Below are positions 37,338-45,988 of a stretch of DNA of 64,000 nt, in pieces (the stretch's first letter is position 1; each line of letters begins with the position of its first letter). A program made the translations under genes and the position numbers. Source of the DNA: Saccharopolyspora elongata (GTDB taxonomy: Bacteria; Actinomycetota; Actinomycetes; Mycobacteriales; Pseudonocardiaceae); NCBI RefSeq assembly GCF_004348985.1, contig NZ_SMKW01000035.1, positions 1 through 64,000 of the forward strand, read 5' to 3'. Under the pieces are notes generated by a model. The model was not told where the DNA came from. It made no database searches and was given only the letters and a program-made list of their open reading frames with translations.

Positions 37338-39184
37338 TAGTCCTCCGCGGGAATCACCGGCAGCGTGATCTGCGACGGATGCTGCGTGGAGTTGTGGATG
37401 GTCAGCGGTGACAGCGCCGCCGGCAGGTCGCGCAGCGTCGGCAGGAGGTGCGGCACGTCGAAGGCCTGCACGGAGATCCGCAGCCGGTGACCGGGCGGGA
37501 TCACTGCGCCGGTGGGGAAGACCTCCACGTCGATCGGCGCGATTTCCCCTGGTTGCAACAGGTTCTGCGTCTCCTTGGTGAACGGGTGGTACGGCTGGAT
37601 CAGCTGCCCGTCGAGGTAGCGCGAGCGCTCTTCGTCCAGCGTCCGGTGCGACAGCACCTGCCAGCCGCCGGTGAGCCGGTTGACCTCGCCGGTCGGCGAC
37701 ACCGACGACACCGATACCGACAGCATGCCGTTGCCGGTCGGCGTCGAGGTGTGCAGCCGCGCGTTGATCGGACCGCGCATTCGCAGCGGTTGCGCCATCG
37801 GTTCGGTTTCGAAGACCGCGCCGGACAAGTCGTTCCACCGGTTGTCCTCGCACAGTCGCGAGATCCCGACGGCGTTGGGCAGCCCGGCGGTCCACTGGTT
37901 GGCCGAGCGGGTGCACAGCCCGGAGACCGGGACCGGCGCGACGGTGCTCTGCCCTTGCTCGGCGCCCTCGGCGACCAGTTTTCCTGGTGCGCCGGGGAAA
38001 GAGGTGCCGGAGAGCCGGAACGTGGTGGCGCGCTGCTCGTCGATCCAGCCCTGCGCGTGGTGCCACTCGCCGGAGTTGATCTCGTGCCAGGTCAGCGGCG
38101 GGATGTCGGCGTCCAGGGCCGGGTCGGGCAGCCCCCGCACGTAGCGGTCGAACCAGCGCAGCTGGAGCTCCTGCAGCGTGCCGTGCCCGGCTTCGCCGAT
38201 CCCGGCGCCGGTGCTGCCCTGCAGGTGGTCCCACGGCCCGAAGATCATCTTCACCGGGACGCCGCGCTCCCGGAGCCGGTCGAACACCATCGGCGTGCCG
38301 CGCTGGAACAGGTCGTACTCGCCGCCGACGAGGAAGGTGGGCACGTCGATGCGGTCGAGCGCGTTGATCGGCGAGCGCTCGGCGTAGAACGGCCCGTCGA
38401 AGGCGGAGTCCAGCCCCAGCGTCGCGGACAGCAGCATCGGCGCGGTGAATCCGGTGGCGCCCTGCACCCGTGAGAGGTACATCTGCAGCGCGTTGTCCGG
38501 CTCGCCGGCGCCGTAGGCGGGCGGGATCAGCCCGGTGCCGGTGACCAGGCCCAGCCACAGCGGGATGAACCCGACGTCGAGAGCGCCGCCGGAGGCGACG
38601 ACGTCCCGGTAGGTGTCGGCGGCGGGGACCTGCGGGAAGATCGCCTTGAGCCCGGCGGGCCGTTCGGCGGCGGCGAAGAGCTGGCTGATGCCCATGTAGG
38701 AAGCGCCGTGCATGCCCACCGAACCGCTGCTCCAAGGCCGCTCGGAAGAGGCGGCCCAGTCGACGATCTCACCGGCATCGGTGTTCTCCCGAGCGCTGAA
38801 AGCGGCCCAAGAACCACCGGAACCGCCGGTGCCGCGCGCATCGACGGTGACCTGCACGTAGCCGCGTTTGACGAAGTAACCCGGGTCGCCGAGCGCGGCG
38901 GAGGCGGGACCGTTGAGCACGGCCTTGTTGTAGGCGGTGATGGTCAGCAGCACGGGAAAGCGGCCGTCGACCGGCCGGCCGTCGGCGTCGGCGGGACGCT
39001 GGATGTCGCCGCGCAGGACCACGCCGTCGGACATCGGGATGGACACGTCGGTTTCGGTGGCTGCGGCGGGATATTCCTCGCCACGAGGAGCCCAAGCGGG
39101 CCGAGCGGAACTGGTTTCGGCGGTGGTCAACCCGGCGAAGACAATAGCCAGGGCAAGAAGCAGAGCCAGCGCGGAGCGGCGCAT
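37337..39184 (-). CDS. Secreted CocE/NonD-family serine hydrolase
   Basis: A 615-residue protein from ATG 39184 (GGAGG 6 nt upstream). Residues 1-27 are a Sec signal peptide (MRRSALALLLALAIVFAGL, then TTAETSSA). The alpha/beta-hydrolase domain follows, with nucleophile serine in GMHGASYMGISQ, aspartate in VGGEYDLFQ and a downstream histidine near EAGHGTLQE. The C-terminal beta-sandwich of X-Pro dipeptidyl peptidase S15 type (GHRLRISVQAFDVPH) is present. The family includes cocaine esterase, glutaryl acylases and Xaa-Pro peptidases; the substrate is not evident. It acts outside the cell. Confidence 0.9.
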   Translation of the reverse strand: MRRSALALLLALAIVFAGLTTAETSSARPAWAPRGEEYPAAATETDVSIPMSDGVVLRGDIQRPADADGRPVDGRFPVLLTITAYNKAVLNGPASAALGDPGYFVKRGYVQVTVDARGTGGSGGSWAAFSARENTDAGEIVDWAASSERPWSSGSVGMHGASYMGISQLFAAAERPAGLKAIFPQVPAADTYRDVVASGGALDVGFIPLWLGLVTGTGLIPPAYGAGEPDNALQMYLSRVQGATGFTAPMLLSATLGLDSAFDGPFYAERSPINALDRIDVPTFLVGGEYDLFQRGTPMVFDRLRERGVPVKMIFGPWDHLQGSTGAGIGEAGHGTLQELQLRWFDRYVRGLPDPALDADIPPLTWHEINSGEWHHAQGWIDEQRATTFRLSGTSFPGAPGKLVAEGAEQGQSTVAPVPVSGLCTRSANQWTAGLPNAVGISRLCEDNRWNDLSGAVFETEPMAQPLRMRGPINARLHTSTPTGNGMLSVSVSSVSPTGEVNRLTGGWQVLSHRTLDEERSRYLDGQLIQPYHPFTKETQNLLQPGEIAPIDVEVFPTGAVIPPGHRLRISVQAFDVPHLLPTLRDLPAALSPLTIHNSTQHPSQITLPVIPAED

Positions 39185-39286
39185 GAAGACCTCCCGGGGA
39201 GTCCGGGAGATCAACGATCAGAACCGCACCGGGTTACGCAGGCCGCCTCCGACCAAGCACTCCGGCCGGAGGCTGCCCGCATAGTG

Positions 39287-39463
39287 TCAGCGGTCGAACC
39301 GCCCGTTCTTGACGGCCCGCACGAACCCAACGACGTCAACCCGCAAGGTCGGCCCGGAGGGGTTCTTGGAGTCGCGGATGCGGTCTAAGGAGCTCGCGAG
39401 CTCGACACAGGTACCGGCGTTGGCGCTGTAGCTGGATTTGCGCCAGGTCGTTTCAGCGTTCAT
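39287..39463 (-). CDS. DUF397 protein
   Basis: A 58-residue protein. It reads MNAETTWRKSSYSANAGTCV, then RDSKNPSGPTLRV and ends VRAVKNGRFDR, the full DUF397 pattern (W-R-K-S-S-Y-S, R-D-S-K-x-P, F-V). Its ATG overlaps the stop of the upstream XRE gene by 11 bp, the usual coupled pair in actinomycetes, where the small protein modulates or antagonises its XRE partner. A 7-bp GC hairpin (GCCTCCG/CGGAGGC, near 39244-39273) follows as a possible terminator. Confidence 0.92.
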   Translation of the reverse strand: MNAETTWRKSSYSANAGTCVELASSLDRIRDSKNPSGPTLRVDVVGFVRAVKNGRFDR

Positions 39464-40298
39464 TGCCCTTCTCCATGCTGTTGGCGATGTACCTGATCAG
39501 CTTGGCAGACTCGGCCTGGTTCATAGCCACGTCAAGAACCTTCTCTGCCGCTCGTTGGTAGATGCGCACGTCGGAGTCTTCATGCAAGAACAACGCGGAC
39601 TTGAGGTTCTCCAGATGTACGACCGTGCCATCACCGGTCTCTATGAGGTGGAATTGTCCTTCGAGTGCCGGGTGCCAGCCGGTGCCGAAACGGAAGACCC
39701 GCAGTTCGATGTTGGGTCGTCGGGCCATCTCGAGTAGGTACCTGAGCTGCTCGATCATCACTTTTCGGCCGCCGAGCAGCTGCCGGAGGGCGGCTTCGCC
39801 GACCAGTGCGGTGAACTGAGTGGGCCGGTTGCGCGTTATCACATCGCGGCGCCCGATCCGAACGGCTATCCGCGCGGCCAGCTCACCGACTGGAACGCGT
39901 GCGTCCGTCATGACCGCACGGATGTAGTCGTTTGTCTGGAGCAGTCCGGGAATCAGCATCGGCGACACTTCGAGAATCTTCGACGCGTTCTGCTCGAAGT
40001 CGATGAAGGCGGCCGACTGCTGGCGCTGAGCCGGAAGCGTCGTGGCGACCCAGTTCGAGTCGTCCGCTCCATAGGCCAGATCGACGATCTCCTCGTACCG
40101 GTCACCGTTGACGCCAAGCGATGTGAGAATCTGCGCAACCTGCTCGGGTTTGGGGGTGCGGTCTCCGGTCTCCCATCTCGACAGCACTCCGGGATCACGT
40201 CCGAGCTGAGCGGCGAACGCCCGCACCGTCAGGTCTCGCTCCTGCCTTGCCTGGCGCAGTGCGTTCCCCAGCGCGCGGCCTTTCGGCGTCTTGGTCAT
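39453..40298 (-). CDS. XRE-family regulator with DUF5753 domain
   Basis: A 281-residue protein from ATG 40298. The helix-turn-helix is at about residues 10-65 (LRQARQERDLTVRAFAAQLG, then DPGVLSRWETGDRTPKPEQV). The DUF5753 effector domain covers the rest (MLIPGLLQTNDYIRAVM, EAALRQLLGG). Proteins of this type pair with DUF397 partners and influence development or antibiotic production in streptomycetes (WhiJ/BldB-like systems). It is translationally coupled to the DUF397 gene and divergent from an unknown gene across a short region with a CCACATTGTGG palindrome. Confidence 0.92.
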   Translation of the reverse strand: MTKTPKGRALGNALRQARQERDLTVRAFAAQLGRDPGVLSRWETGDRTPKPEQVAQILTSLGVNGDRYEEIVDLAYGADDSNWVATTLPAQRQQSAAFIDFEQNASKILEVSPMLIPGLLQTNDYIRAVMTDARVPVGELAARIAVRIGRRDVITRNRPTQFTALVGEAALRQLLGGRKVMIEQLRYLLEMARRPNIELRVFRFGTGWHPALEGQFHLIETGDGTVVHLENLKSALFLHEDSDVRIYQRAAEKVLDVAMNQAESAKLIRYIANSMEKGNER

Positions 40299-40380
40299 TG
40301 CGGGTCTCCACGGTCTCACCTGTTGCGCCCACGGTCACGACATTGTTGATGATGCCAGGCTGCGCGAAAGTTAGGAATTA

Positions 40381-40391
40381 CCACATTGTGG
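40381..40391. promoter_or_regulatory. Palindrome CCACATTGTGG in the XRE divergent promoter region
   Basis: A 5-1-5 palindrome lying 83 bp upstream of the XRE start and 33 bp before the ATG at 40424. It is a reasonable binding site for the XRE regulator, controlling itself and the divergent gene. Binding is inferred. Confidence 0.4.
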
Positions 40392-40423
40392 CAACGGAAC
40401 TGCTTGCGCTGGGAGGGCGTCTC

Positions 40424-40894
40424 ATGCAACACGTTGGTCGGTCAGGTGATCAGATCCGGCATTTCCAGTACCGGCAAGGGGTGGTGCCGGAGTGGTGTCG
40501 GTTCGCGCATATCTGTTGCGGCGCAAGCGATTCCTTGATTCGGTCTTGGTGCCGCCAGTTGTTCCAGGCTGGCGAGGTGGAGGAGTGCTCCCCGCCAGGG
40601 GAGCCGTGCGCCGGGCTACCGGTAGGGATACGCGAATGCACGGATTGCTTTTTGGTCGCGGAGTTTCCGGGGCTCGTCAACCGACCGCGGGAGGAGGGGA
40701 TGATCCCGGCGCGGATCGACACACCGCGCGAGATGGCGTCCGCGATGCTGGTCCTGCAGCAGGATCTAGCGGACGAAGCGCGGCGCATCCCAACCGGTGA
40801 GGTGGATACGGCGCGCCTGAGCCGACTGGCCGCCGACACCGAGCGCTTCGCCAGCGCCGTGCGCCGCTTCGGTTGGCTGGCCGCGCGGGGCTGA
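40424..40894 (+). CDS. Uncharacterised cysteine-rich protein next to the XRE-DUF397 pair
   Basis: Not recognised. A 156-residue frame from ATG 40424 with GGGAGGG 6 nt upstream. The first 90 residues contain eight cysteines (for example WCRFAHICCG, SWCRQLF, EECSPPGEPC, ECTDC), a density that suggests metal binding. The C-terminal half is a helical segment (MASAMLVLQQDLADEARRIP and the later RLAADTERFASAVRRFGWL). It is divergent from the XRE gene and convergent with the candidate immunity gene, ending 3 bp from it. Possibly controlled by the XRE protein. Confidence 0.6.
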   Translation: MQHVGRSGDQIRHFQYRQGVVPEWCRFAHICCGASDSLIRSWCRQLFQAGEVEECSPPGEPCAGLPVGIRECTDCFLVAEFPGLVNRPREEGMIPARIDTPREMASAMLVLQQDLADEARRIPTGEVDTARLSRLAADTERFASAVRRFGWLAARG

Positions 40895-40897
40895 CGG

Positions 40898-41740
40898 TCA
40901 CATCGGCGGATATTTGAACACTGGGATGGGTGGGACGGCGCCGAGAATTTCCTCGATCTTCGATTCGGTCAGTACAGTGATGACCTGCTCCACAGTGGAT
41001 GACGACAAGTCCGCGAGGGCGATGTGGAAGTTGTCGTCGCCGTACTGCTCGGCCGCCAGGATCGTGGGGATCTGGCGGACCAGGGATTCGGCATCGGTGC
41101 GGTTCTTGGTCCACCACTGCTCGAAGCCGCGAAGGAGAATGCCGCCGCCCCAGATGGAGCCGTCGCTGATCACCCGGATCATCAGGGGAACGAAGTTCGC
41201 TTCCGCCTCGGTGGGTTTGCGGACCTTCCCGCGCCGCATGTATTGGTCGGGGTTGGTGCGGGCGAGGTTGATCTCGACACCGACTCCGACGGCAGCGGTG
41301 AAGTGATCCACGAACGGCTCGTACAGTCGGGGCGGCAAATCGACGTGGAGCCCCACCTGGGTCCGCAAGGTGCGACCGAAGTCGGGGTTCTCGTGGATGA
41401 CCACCGACGGTCCGGACGCCATCGGCGGCTCGGGGTCGTCCCTCTCCGGCGCATCGTCGACGACGTTCAGCGACGCGACGATGTTCTTCCAGTCGTTGAT
41501 GAAGTCACACATGTCGATAGGGAGTGGGACTGATTCCATGATCGTGCGAAGTTCGTCCCGCTCCGGACGCGAGATCGGGAAGCGGCCCTGCTTCAGCATG
41601 GCCAACAGCACGTCGAGGACCTCGTAATGCTCACCGGCATGCGCAGCGCTGGACATGAACGAGTACGTCTCCTGTGGGATGCGTTCCCGCATTCCCTGGA
41701 AAAGTGAGTCCGTCCTGTTCATGAGTTCGACTTCGTTCAT
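40898..41740 (-). CDS. Candidate immunity protein for the EndoU toxin
   Basis: A 280-residue soluble protein, not recognised by family. ATG 41740 lies 2 nt after the toxin stop, so translation is coupled. The sequence is acidic and lacks a signal peptide or membrane helix. Features: MNRTDSLFQGMRERIPQETY near the start, IHENPDFGRTLRTQVGLHVD in the middle, GSIWGGGILLRGFEQWWTKN and a C-terminal VEQVITVLTESKIEEILGAV. Position directly after a polymorphic toxin is where immunity genes are found. That role is inferred from context only. Confidence 0.6.
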   Translation of the reverse strand: MNEVELMNRTDSLFQGMRERIPQETYSFMSSAAHAGEHYEVLDVLLAMLKQGRFPISRPERDELRTIMESVPLPIDMCDFINDWKNIVASLNVVDDAPERDDPEPPMASGPSVVIHENPDFGRTLRTQVGLHVDLPPRLYEPFVDHFTAAVGVGVEINLARTNPDQYMRRGKVRKPTEAEANFVPLMIRVISDGSIWGGGILLRGFEQWWTKNRTDAESLVRQIPTILAAEQYGDDNFHIALADLSSSTVEQVITVLTESKIEEILGAVPPIPVFKYPPM

Positions 41741-41742
41741 GA

Positions 41743-43482
41743 TCACATTTCTCTCGGATTCTCGTGCACGCCCGGCCCGCCCTTGGGATAGCCGGTGACG
41801 ACGCTGCCATTCCCGTCGAGGACGACTTCGATGAAAACACCGTCTCGGACGCCGACGGCCTTCCACTTTCCGTTCGGTTGGAGCTCTGGCGGGCTGTCGG
41901 GATCCTTCGCCACGTCCTGAATCCGGTTCAGAACATCCATTCGGCTCCAGCCGGGTGGAAATTCGGACTTTCCTGGTTTCCCTGTTCCGGCGAGGTGGCC
42001 GCCAGCGTTCCTCGGAGGTGGATCACCGTCGAGGATGTGGGTCGCCCGGTCGGCGGTGACGTGCACGGATGCCGGGTCGGGGTGCGGCTCGTCCACTCCA
42101 GCCCAGGCGTCGTACGGCGCGGTGCCGAGGTGTTGTTCGAGTCCATGGTCTGCCTGATGGTAGGCCCGCCGCTCGGACTCCAGTGTGACCGCCTCGGCAT
42201 CGCGTGCCCAGGTGTGCAACTGGTCGGCGATTCCGGTGGTCAGCAGCTGCATGGCGTCGCCGCGCTCGTATTCGTACGTTTCTTTGATTCTGGGCGTGAT
42301 CGTCTTGACGGCCATGTACTTGCCAGCTTCGGCGCCGAGCTCAGCGGCTGTGGCGAGCGGATTTTGCCGCCAGAAGCCAAGCGCGGAGAAGATGTCCAGA
42401 TCGCCCACTATCTGATGGAGCCTCGCGATGCTTGCCTGGGCGTTGCGCACCGCTTTGGACATCACCTTGCACGATTCGCTGAGCGCACTGCATGCGGACG
42501 TGAGGACCGGCAGAATTTCCGAGGTTCCGCAGATCTGGGACTTGGTGGCCCAGTACTGGCGGATGCTGTCGAAGACCGCACCGTGGTTGGACTCCACCAA
42601 GCCGTTGATCAGTCCGTCCCCGGACCGCGAGACCTCCGTCAGGGTTTCGACGAAGCGTCTCCACTCGTCGTAGGCGAACATGAGCCCCGCCGGGTCACCG
42701 TCGGGCCAGTACTCGTAGCCCCAGTCCTCCAAGCTCTGCGCCGGGGCGCCCGAGCCGCTGGGGGGTGGTTCGGGGCCGGGGCTGACGGTGTCGACCGGGA
42801 GCTGCGGCAATCGTTCCGGCAGCGTGGCGCCGTGTCCGGCGGTGGAGGCTTCTTCGGAGTCGACGTAGTTGTTGCCGGTGTCGGTCATGCCCTGGGCGAT
42901 GCCGCCCAGCAGATCGGTGGCCGCGCTGAGCACCGCCCACACCGCCCGCGCTGTTTCGTCGTAGAGGGTGCGCCACGGGGCCAGAACCGGGTCGGCTCCG
43001 GCCATACCGGTGGCGCTGCCGTGCAGGTTCCGGCTGATCCAGCCCATGTTGTCGGCCAGCTGCTGCTGGAGTCCGTGGAACGACCGCGCGGCGCGGCGCA
43101 GTTCCTCGATGGAGACGTCGACTTCGCCGCCGGGCCCGCCGGCCGAGCCTGCCGACATCGGCACGGTGGAAGAGCCGCCTGACGAACCTGTGGGGGCGTC
43201 CCAGATGGCCAGGTTCGCCTGGTGCGCGCTGCGGTAGTTCTCGTCGATCAGCGACAGCAGGTCCGCCATGCCGTCGAGGAACTCGGTCATCTCCTCGGCT
43301 TCGCGAACCCATGTCGCCCGCGCGACCTCGAAACTGTCCGCGGCCTGTCCGGTCCAGGACGCCCGCAGCGGCCCGAGCGATCCGTCGAGATCGGCCAGCT
43401 TGGTCCGAACCTGCCCGGTGGCATCGCGGACGCTTTCCCACGCCTCACCGATCGCGGCGTAGCGGACAGCGAACCGGTCCAT
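41743..43482 (-). CDS. ESX-type polymorphic toxin: WXG100-like N-terminus, EndoU nuclease C-terminus
   Basis: A 579-residue protein from ATG 43482 (AGGGGG upstream). Residues 1-90 are a WXG100-like helical hairpin (LRASWTGQAADSFEVARATW), which marks export by a type VII system. A second helical region (LHGLQQQ-type, about 110-210) is followed by a Pro/Ser linker and a further helical block. The last 110 residues match bacterial EndoU: H482 in THILDGD, H496 in GGHLAGTGKPGKSEFP with K505, and T563/Y565 in VVTGYP, the expected catalytic His-His-Lys and Thr/Tyr set. EndoU domains cleave RNA. The next gene is a coupled candidate immunity gene. Confidence 0.85.
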   Translation of the reverse strand: MDRFAVRYAAIGEAWESVRDATGQVRTKLADLDGSLGPLRASWTGQAADSFEVARATWVREAEEMTEFLDGMADLLSLIDENYRSAHQANLAIWDAPTGSSGGSSTVPMSAGSAGGPGGEVDVSIEELRRAARSFHGLQQQLADNMGWISRNLHGSATGMAGADPVLAPWRTLYDETARAVWAVLSAATDLLGGIAQGMTDTGNNYVDSEEASTAGHGATLPERLPQLPVDTVSPGPEPPPSGSGAPAQSLEDWGYEYWPDGDPAGLMFAYDEWRRFVETLTEVSRSGDGLINGLVESNHGAVFDSIRQYWATKSQICGTSEILPVLTSACSALSESCKVMSKAVRNAQASIARLHQIVGDLDIFSALGFWRQNPLATAAELGAEAGKYMAVKTITPRIKETYEYERGDAMQLLTTGIADQLHTWARDAEAVTLESERRAYHQADHGLEQHLGTAPYDAWAGVDEPHPDPASVHVTADRATHILDGDPPPRNAGGHLAGTGKPGKSEFPPGWSRMDVLNRIQDVAKDPDSPPELQPNGKWKAVGVRDGVFIEVVLDGNGSVVTGYPKGGPGVHENPREM

Positions 43483-43490
43483 CCCATTCC

Positions 43491-43524
43491 CCCTAGAACT
43501 GCGGCACCCCACGCAGTCCTAGGG
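43491..43524. repeat. Imperfect palindrome upstream of the toxin gene
   Basis: CCCTAGAACTGCG (43491-43503) pairs with CGCAGTCCTAGGG (43512-43524) with one mismatch. It is 9-42 bp upstream of the toxin ATG, so it may be an operator or a leader hairpin, or the terminator of the preceding same-strand methyltransferase gene. A duplicated AACCGGT follows at about 43530-43550. Confidence 0.5.
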
Positions 43525-43603
43525 CACGCACAACCGGTGATCAACCGGTTTCGGCGAACTGTGATCAGGAAGGCTGCTCACAGAGGGTGATCGGTGCTTG
43601 GCC

Positions 43604-44437
43604 TCACCGTGTGGCGGTGACTTGCCATGCCGTGCCGCGCAGTCGGACGCCGTTGGCCTGCTGGTGCTGCCGCATCGCCGCCCTGAGTGCGGTGCGGGCT
43701 CGTTCGGCGGCGGTCGGATCGGCGTTGCCGACCATCGCCTGGACGGGGCCCCATTCGAAGAGGAAATCGGCCGCGTCCGCCGCGTCGCGGCCCCACGTTT
43801 GCGGCGCATCGACCGGGCTCACGTTCACGTCCGAGAAGCCGGCACCGGTCAGCACTTCGCGGATGCGTTGCGGGTCGGCCAGCGACATCGGCCCTGGGGC
43901 GTGCGGGGCGGCAGGTTCCGGTGCCGGCAGGTGCTCCGCAGCCGCATCCAGCACGGCCCCGAGGTCGTTGCCGCTCCGCTCGCGCAGGCACACGAAGGCC
44001 AGGCGTCCGCCTGGGCGCAGGGCTCGGCGGATGTTGGTGAATGCGGCGACCGGGTCGGCGAAGAACATCACTCCGAATCTGCTTATGGCCACGTCGAATT
44101 CGCCGTCCTGGAACGGGTGCACCTGGGCGTCGCCTTGCTCGAAAGACACATTGGCTATGCCCGCTCGGGCCGCGGTGTTCCGTGCTCGTTGCAGCATGGG
44201 TGCCGAGAGATCGAGCCCGACCGCGTGTGCGGCTCGTGTTGCCGCCAGGCGGGTCGTTTGCCCGTTGCCGCAGCCGATGTCGAGCACTCGGTCCTGCTCG
44301 GCTATGTTCGCGGCGTTCAGCAGGGGCTCGTTGAAGCCGCTGTTCACCGCGTCGTAGCGGTCTTGGTGTTCGGCCCAGTGCTCGCCTTCGTAGCCGTTCC
44401 ACGCTTCGGCTTGGCCGGTGTTCACGATGGACTTCAC
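43604..44437 (-). CDS. Class I SAM methyltransferase, AWNGYEG paralogue 2
   Basis: A 277-residue protein from GTG 44437, with GAGGAG 7 nt upstream; the same frame runs open far upstream, antisense-like to its neighbour, and is not coding there. It opens VKSIVNTGQAEAWNGYEGEH. Motif I is VLDIGCGNGQTTR, then SAPMLQRARNTAARAG and FEQGDAQVHPF. It follows paralogue 3 by 14 bp, so they form an operon under the TetR-type operator at 45295. Substrate unknown. Confidence 0.9.
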   Translation of the reverse strand: MKSIVNTGQAEAWNGYEGEHWAEHQDRYDAVNSGFNEPLLNAANIAEQDRVLDIGCGNGQTTRLAATRAAHAVGLDLSAPMLQRARNTAARAGIANVSFEQGDAQVHPFQDGEFDVAISRFGVMFFADPVAAFTNIRRALRPGGRLAFVCLRERSGNDLGAVLDAAAEHLPAPEPAAPHAPGPMSLADPQRIREVLTGAGFSDVNVSPVDAPQTWGRDAADAADFLFEWGPVQAMVGNADPTAAERARTALRAAMRQHQQANGVRLRGTAWQVTATR

Positions 44438-44451
44438 GGTTTTCTCCTCGA

Positions 44452-45273
44452 TCAACTGGTTGCCCGGACGAGCCAGACCGTGCCGCGGACCTGGACTCCC
44501 TGCTGGGTTTCGTACGGCTCGAATCCGGCGCGCACCTCGTTCCTGATCCGGTCCACAGTGGATTTCGGGACGTCTTGGAGGTTGAACTGGACAGGGCCCA
44601 GCGAGCACACGAACTCGGCGGCGTCGGCCGCGTTCGCGCCCAGCGTCTCGGTGGCTTCGGTCCGGTCGATGGTGATGTCGCCGAATCCGGCTTCGGTGAG
44701 CACCTCTCGGATGCGGTCCGGGGCGACCAGGGACATCATGCCGCGCGCCGCCGGGGACGGACCGCGGAGGAACTCGGCCAGGGCCGCGGTCGCGCGGGCG
44801 TAGTCGCCGTCGGGGTTGGGGGCGGTCGGGGCGATGAACGCGAGTCGTCCGCCGGGCCGGAGGCTGCGGTGGATGTTGGCGAATCCGGCGACCGGATCGG
44901 CGAAGAACATCACGCCGCCCCGGCTGATGGCCACGTCGAACCCGCCGGCCGGGAACGGGTGGACCTGGGCGTCGCCCTGCACGAACTCGATATTCGGGAT
45001 TTCCGCCGCGTCGGCGCGGGCGCGGGCCAGCATGGGGGCCGAGATGTCCACGCCGACGGCTCGTGCCGCGAGTCCGGCCGCCAGTCGCGTGGTGTGCCCG
45101 GTTCCGCATCCGACGTCGAGGACCTGGTGGGTCTCGCCGATCTCGGCGGCGGCGAACAACGGGCCGTTGAAGTCGTCGAGCATCCCGTCGTAGCGGCTGG
45201 AGTTCTCCGCCCAGAGCTCGCCTTCCCAGCCGTTCCACGCCTCGGCCTGCTGGGTGTTGGCCACGGATCGCAT
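44452..45273 (-). CDS. Class I SAM methyltransferase, AWNGYEG paralogue 3
   Basis: A 273-residue protein with MRSVANTQQAEAWNGWEGEL at the start, motif I VLDVGCGTGHTTR and VQGDAQVHPFPAGGFDVAIS. It is first in the two-gene operon divergent from a TetR gene. The C-terminal lobe differs from paralogue 2 more than the core does, so substrates may differ. Confidence 0.9.
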   Translation of the reverse strand: MRSVANTQQAEAWNGWEGELWAENSSRYDGMLDDFNGPLFAAAEIGETHQVLDVGCGTGHTTRLAAGLAARAVGVDISAPMLARARADAAEIPNIEFVQGDAQVHPFPAGGFDVAISRGGVMFFADPVAGFANIHRSLRPGGRLAFIAPTAPNPDGDYARATAALAEFLRGPSPAARGMMSLVAPDRIREVLTEAGFGDITIDRTEATETLGANAADAAEFVCSLGPVQFNLQDVPKSTVDRIRNEVRAGFEPYETQQGVQVRGTVWLVRATS

Positions 45274-45294
45274 CGGTGACTCCTTCCGAATTGA

Positions 45295-45326
45295 CTAGAG
45301 TTGAACTCTAGAGAACGACTCTAGTT
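45295..45326. promoter_or_regulatory. TetR-type operator between methyltransferase operon and tetR
   Basis: CTAGAGTTGAACTCTAG (45295-45311) is a perfect 8-1-8 palindrome; a third half-site CTCTAGTT follows at 45319-45326. The site lies in the 66-bp gap between divergent starts at 45273 and 45340 and would cover both promoters. Confidence 0.75.
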
Positions 45327-45339
45327 ATAGACTCCGGTC

Positions 45340-45972
45340 ATGAGTTCGGTCAACAAGGGCGGCAAGCGGGCCGAGAAGGCCAGACAGACGCGGCTGCGGA
45401 TGCTGCAGGCCGCCGGGGAGCTGTTCGTCGAGCGCGGTTACGGCGCGACGCCGCTGCAGGACATCGCCGACCGAGCCGGCGTCGCCGTGCAGACCATCTA
45501 CTTCACCTTCCGCAACAAGCGGAACCTGCTGAAGGAGGTCGTGGACACCGCAATCGCGGGCGACGACGAGCCGATCGCGACGATGGACCGGCAGTGGTTC
45601 CGCGAGGCCCTCGGAGCCGAGACCGCGGAGGCCCAGCTGCGGGCGCACGTCGCGGGCACGCGGCTGATCATGGAGCGGGTCGCGGCGATCACCGAGGTGC
45701 TGCGCATCGCCGCCGCGACCGAACCCGAGGTCACCGAGCTGTGGCCGCAGGGGCCTGACCCGCGCTACACCGTCCAGGCCGCCGCTGCCGAGGCCCTCGT
45801 CGCCAAGCCTGGATCGCGCGCCGACGTGCCCGCGGAACAGGCCGCCGACGTGCTGTTCGGGCTGCTCAGCCCCGAGCTCTACCTGCTCGTGGTGCGCGAT
45901 CGCGGCTGGAAGCCGGAGCAGTGGGAGCAGTGGGTTTTCGAGCTCCTGCGCGCGCAGCTCTGCGGGAGCTGA
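45340..45972 (+). CDS. TetR-family regulator
   Basis: A 210-residue TetR protein. The helix-turn-helix domain is at about 10-60: TRLRMLQAAGELFVERGYGA, then LQDIADRAGVAVQTIYFTFR. The C-terminal ligand domain is unassigned. It is divergent from the two methyltransferase genes across 66 bp holding a CTAGAGTT palindrome, so repression of both directions is likely. A perfect palindromic terminator follows its stop. Confidence 0.93.
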   Translation: MSSVNKGGKRAEKARQTRLRMLQAAGELFVERGYGATPLQDIADRAGVAVQTIYFTFRNKRNLLKEVVDTAIAGDDEPIATMDRQWFREALGAETAEAQLRAHVAGTRLIMERVAAITEVLRIAAATEPEVTELWPQGPDPRYTVQAAAAEALVAKPGSRADVPAEQAADVLFGLLSPELYLLVVRDRGWKPEQWEQWVFELLRAQLCGS

Positions 45973-45988
45973 TTCCTGTTCGCCGGTG

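Noticed and set aside
44438..45238. Upstream extension of the methyltransferase frame at 43604 to make a 544-residue protein
   Set aside because: The added part is an out-of-frame reading of the neighbouring methyltransferase gene; a GTG with a good ribosome site at 44437 starts the real protein.
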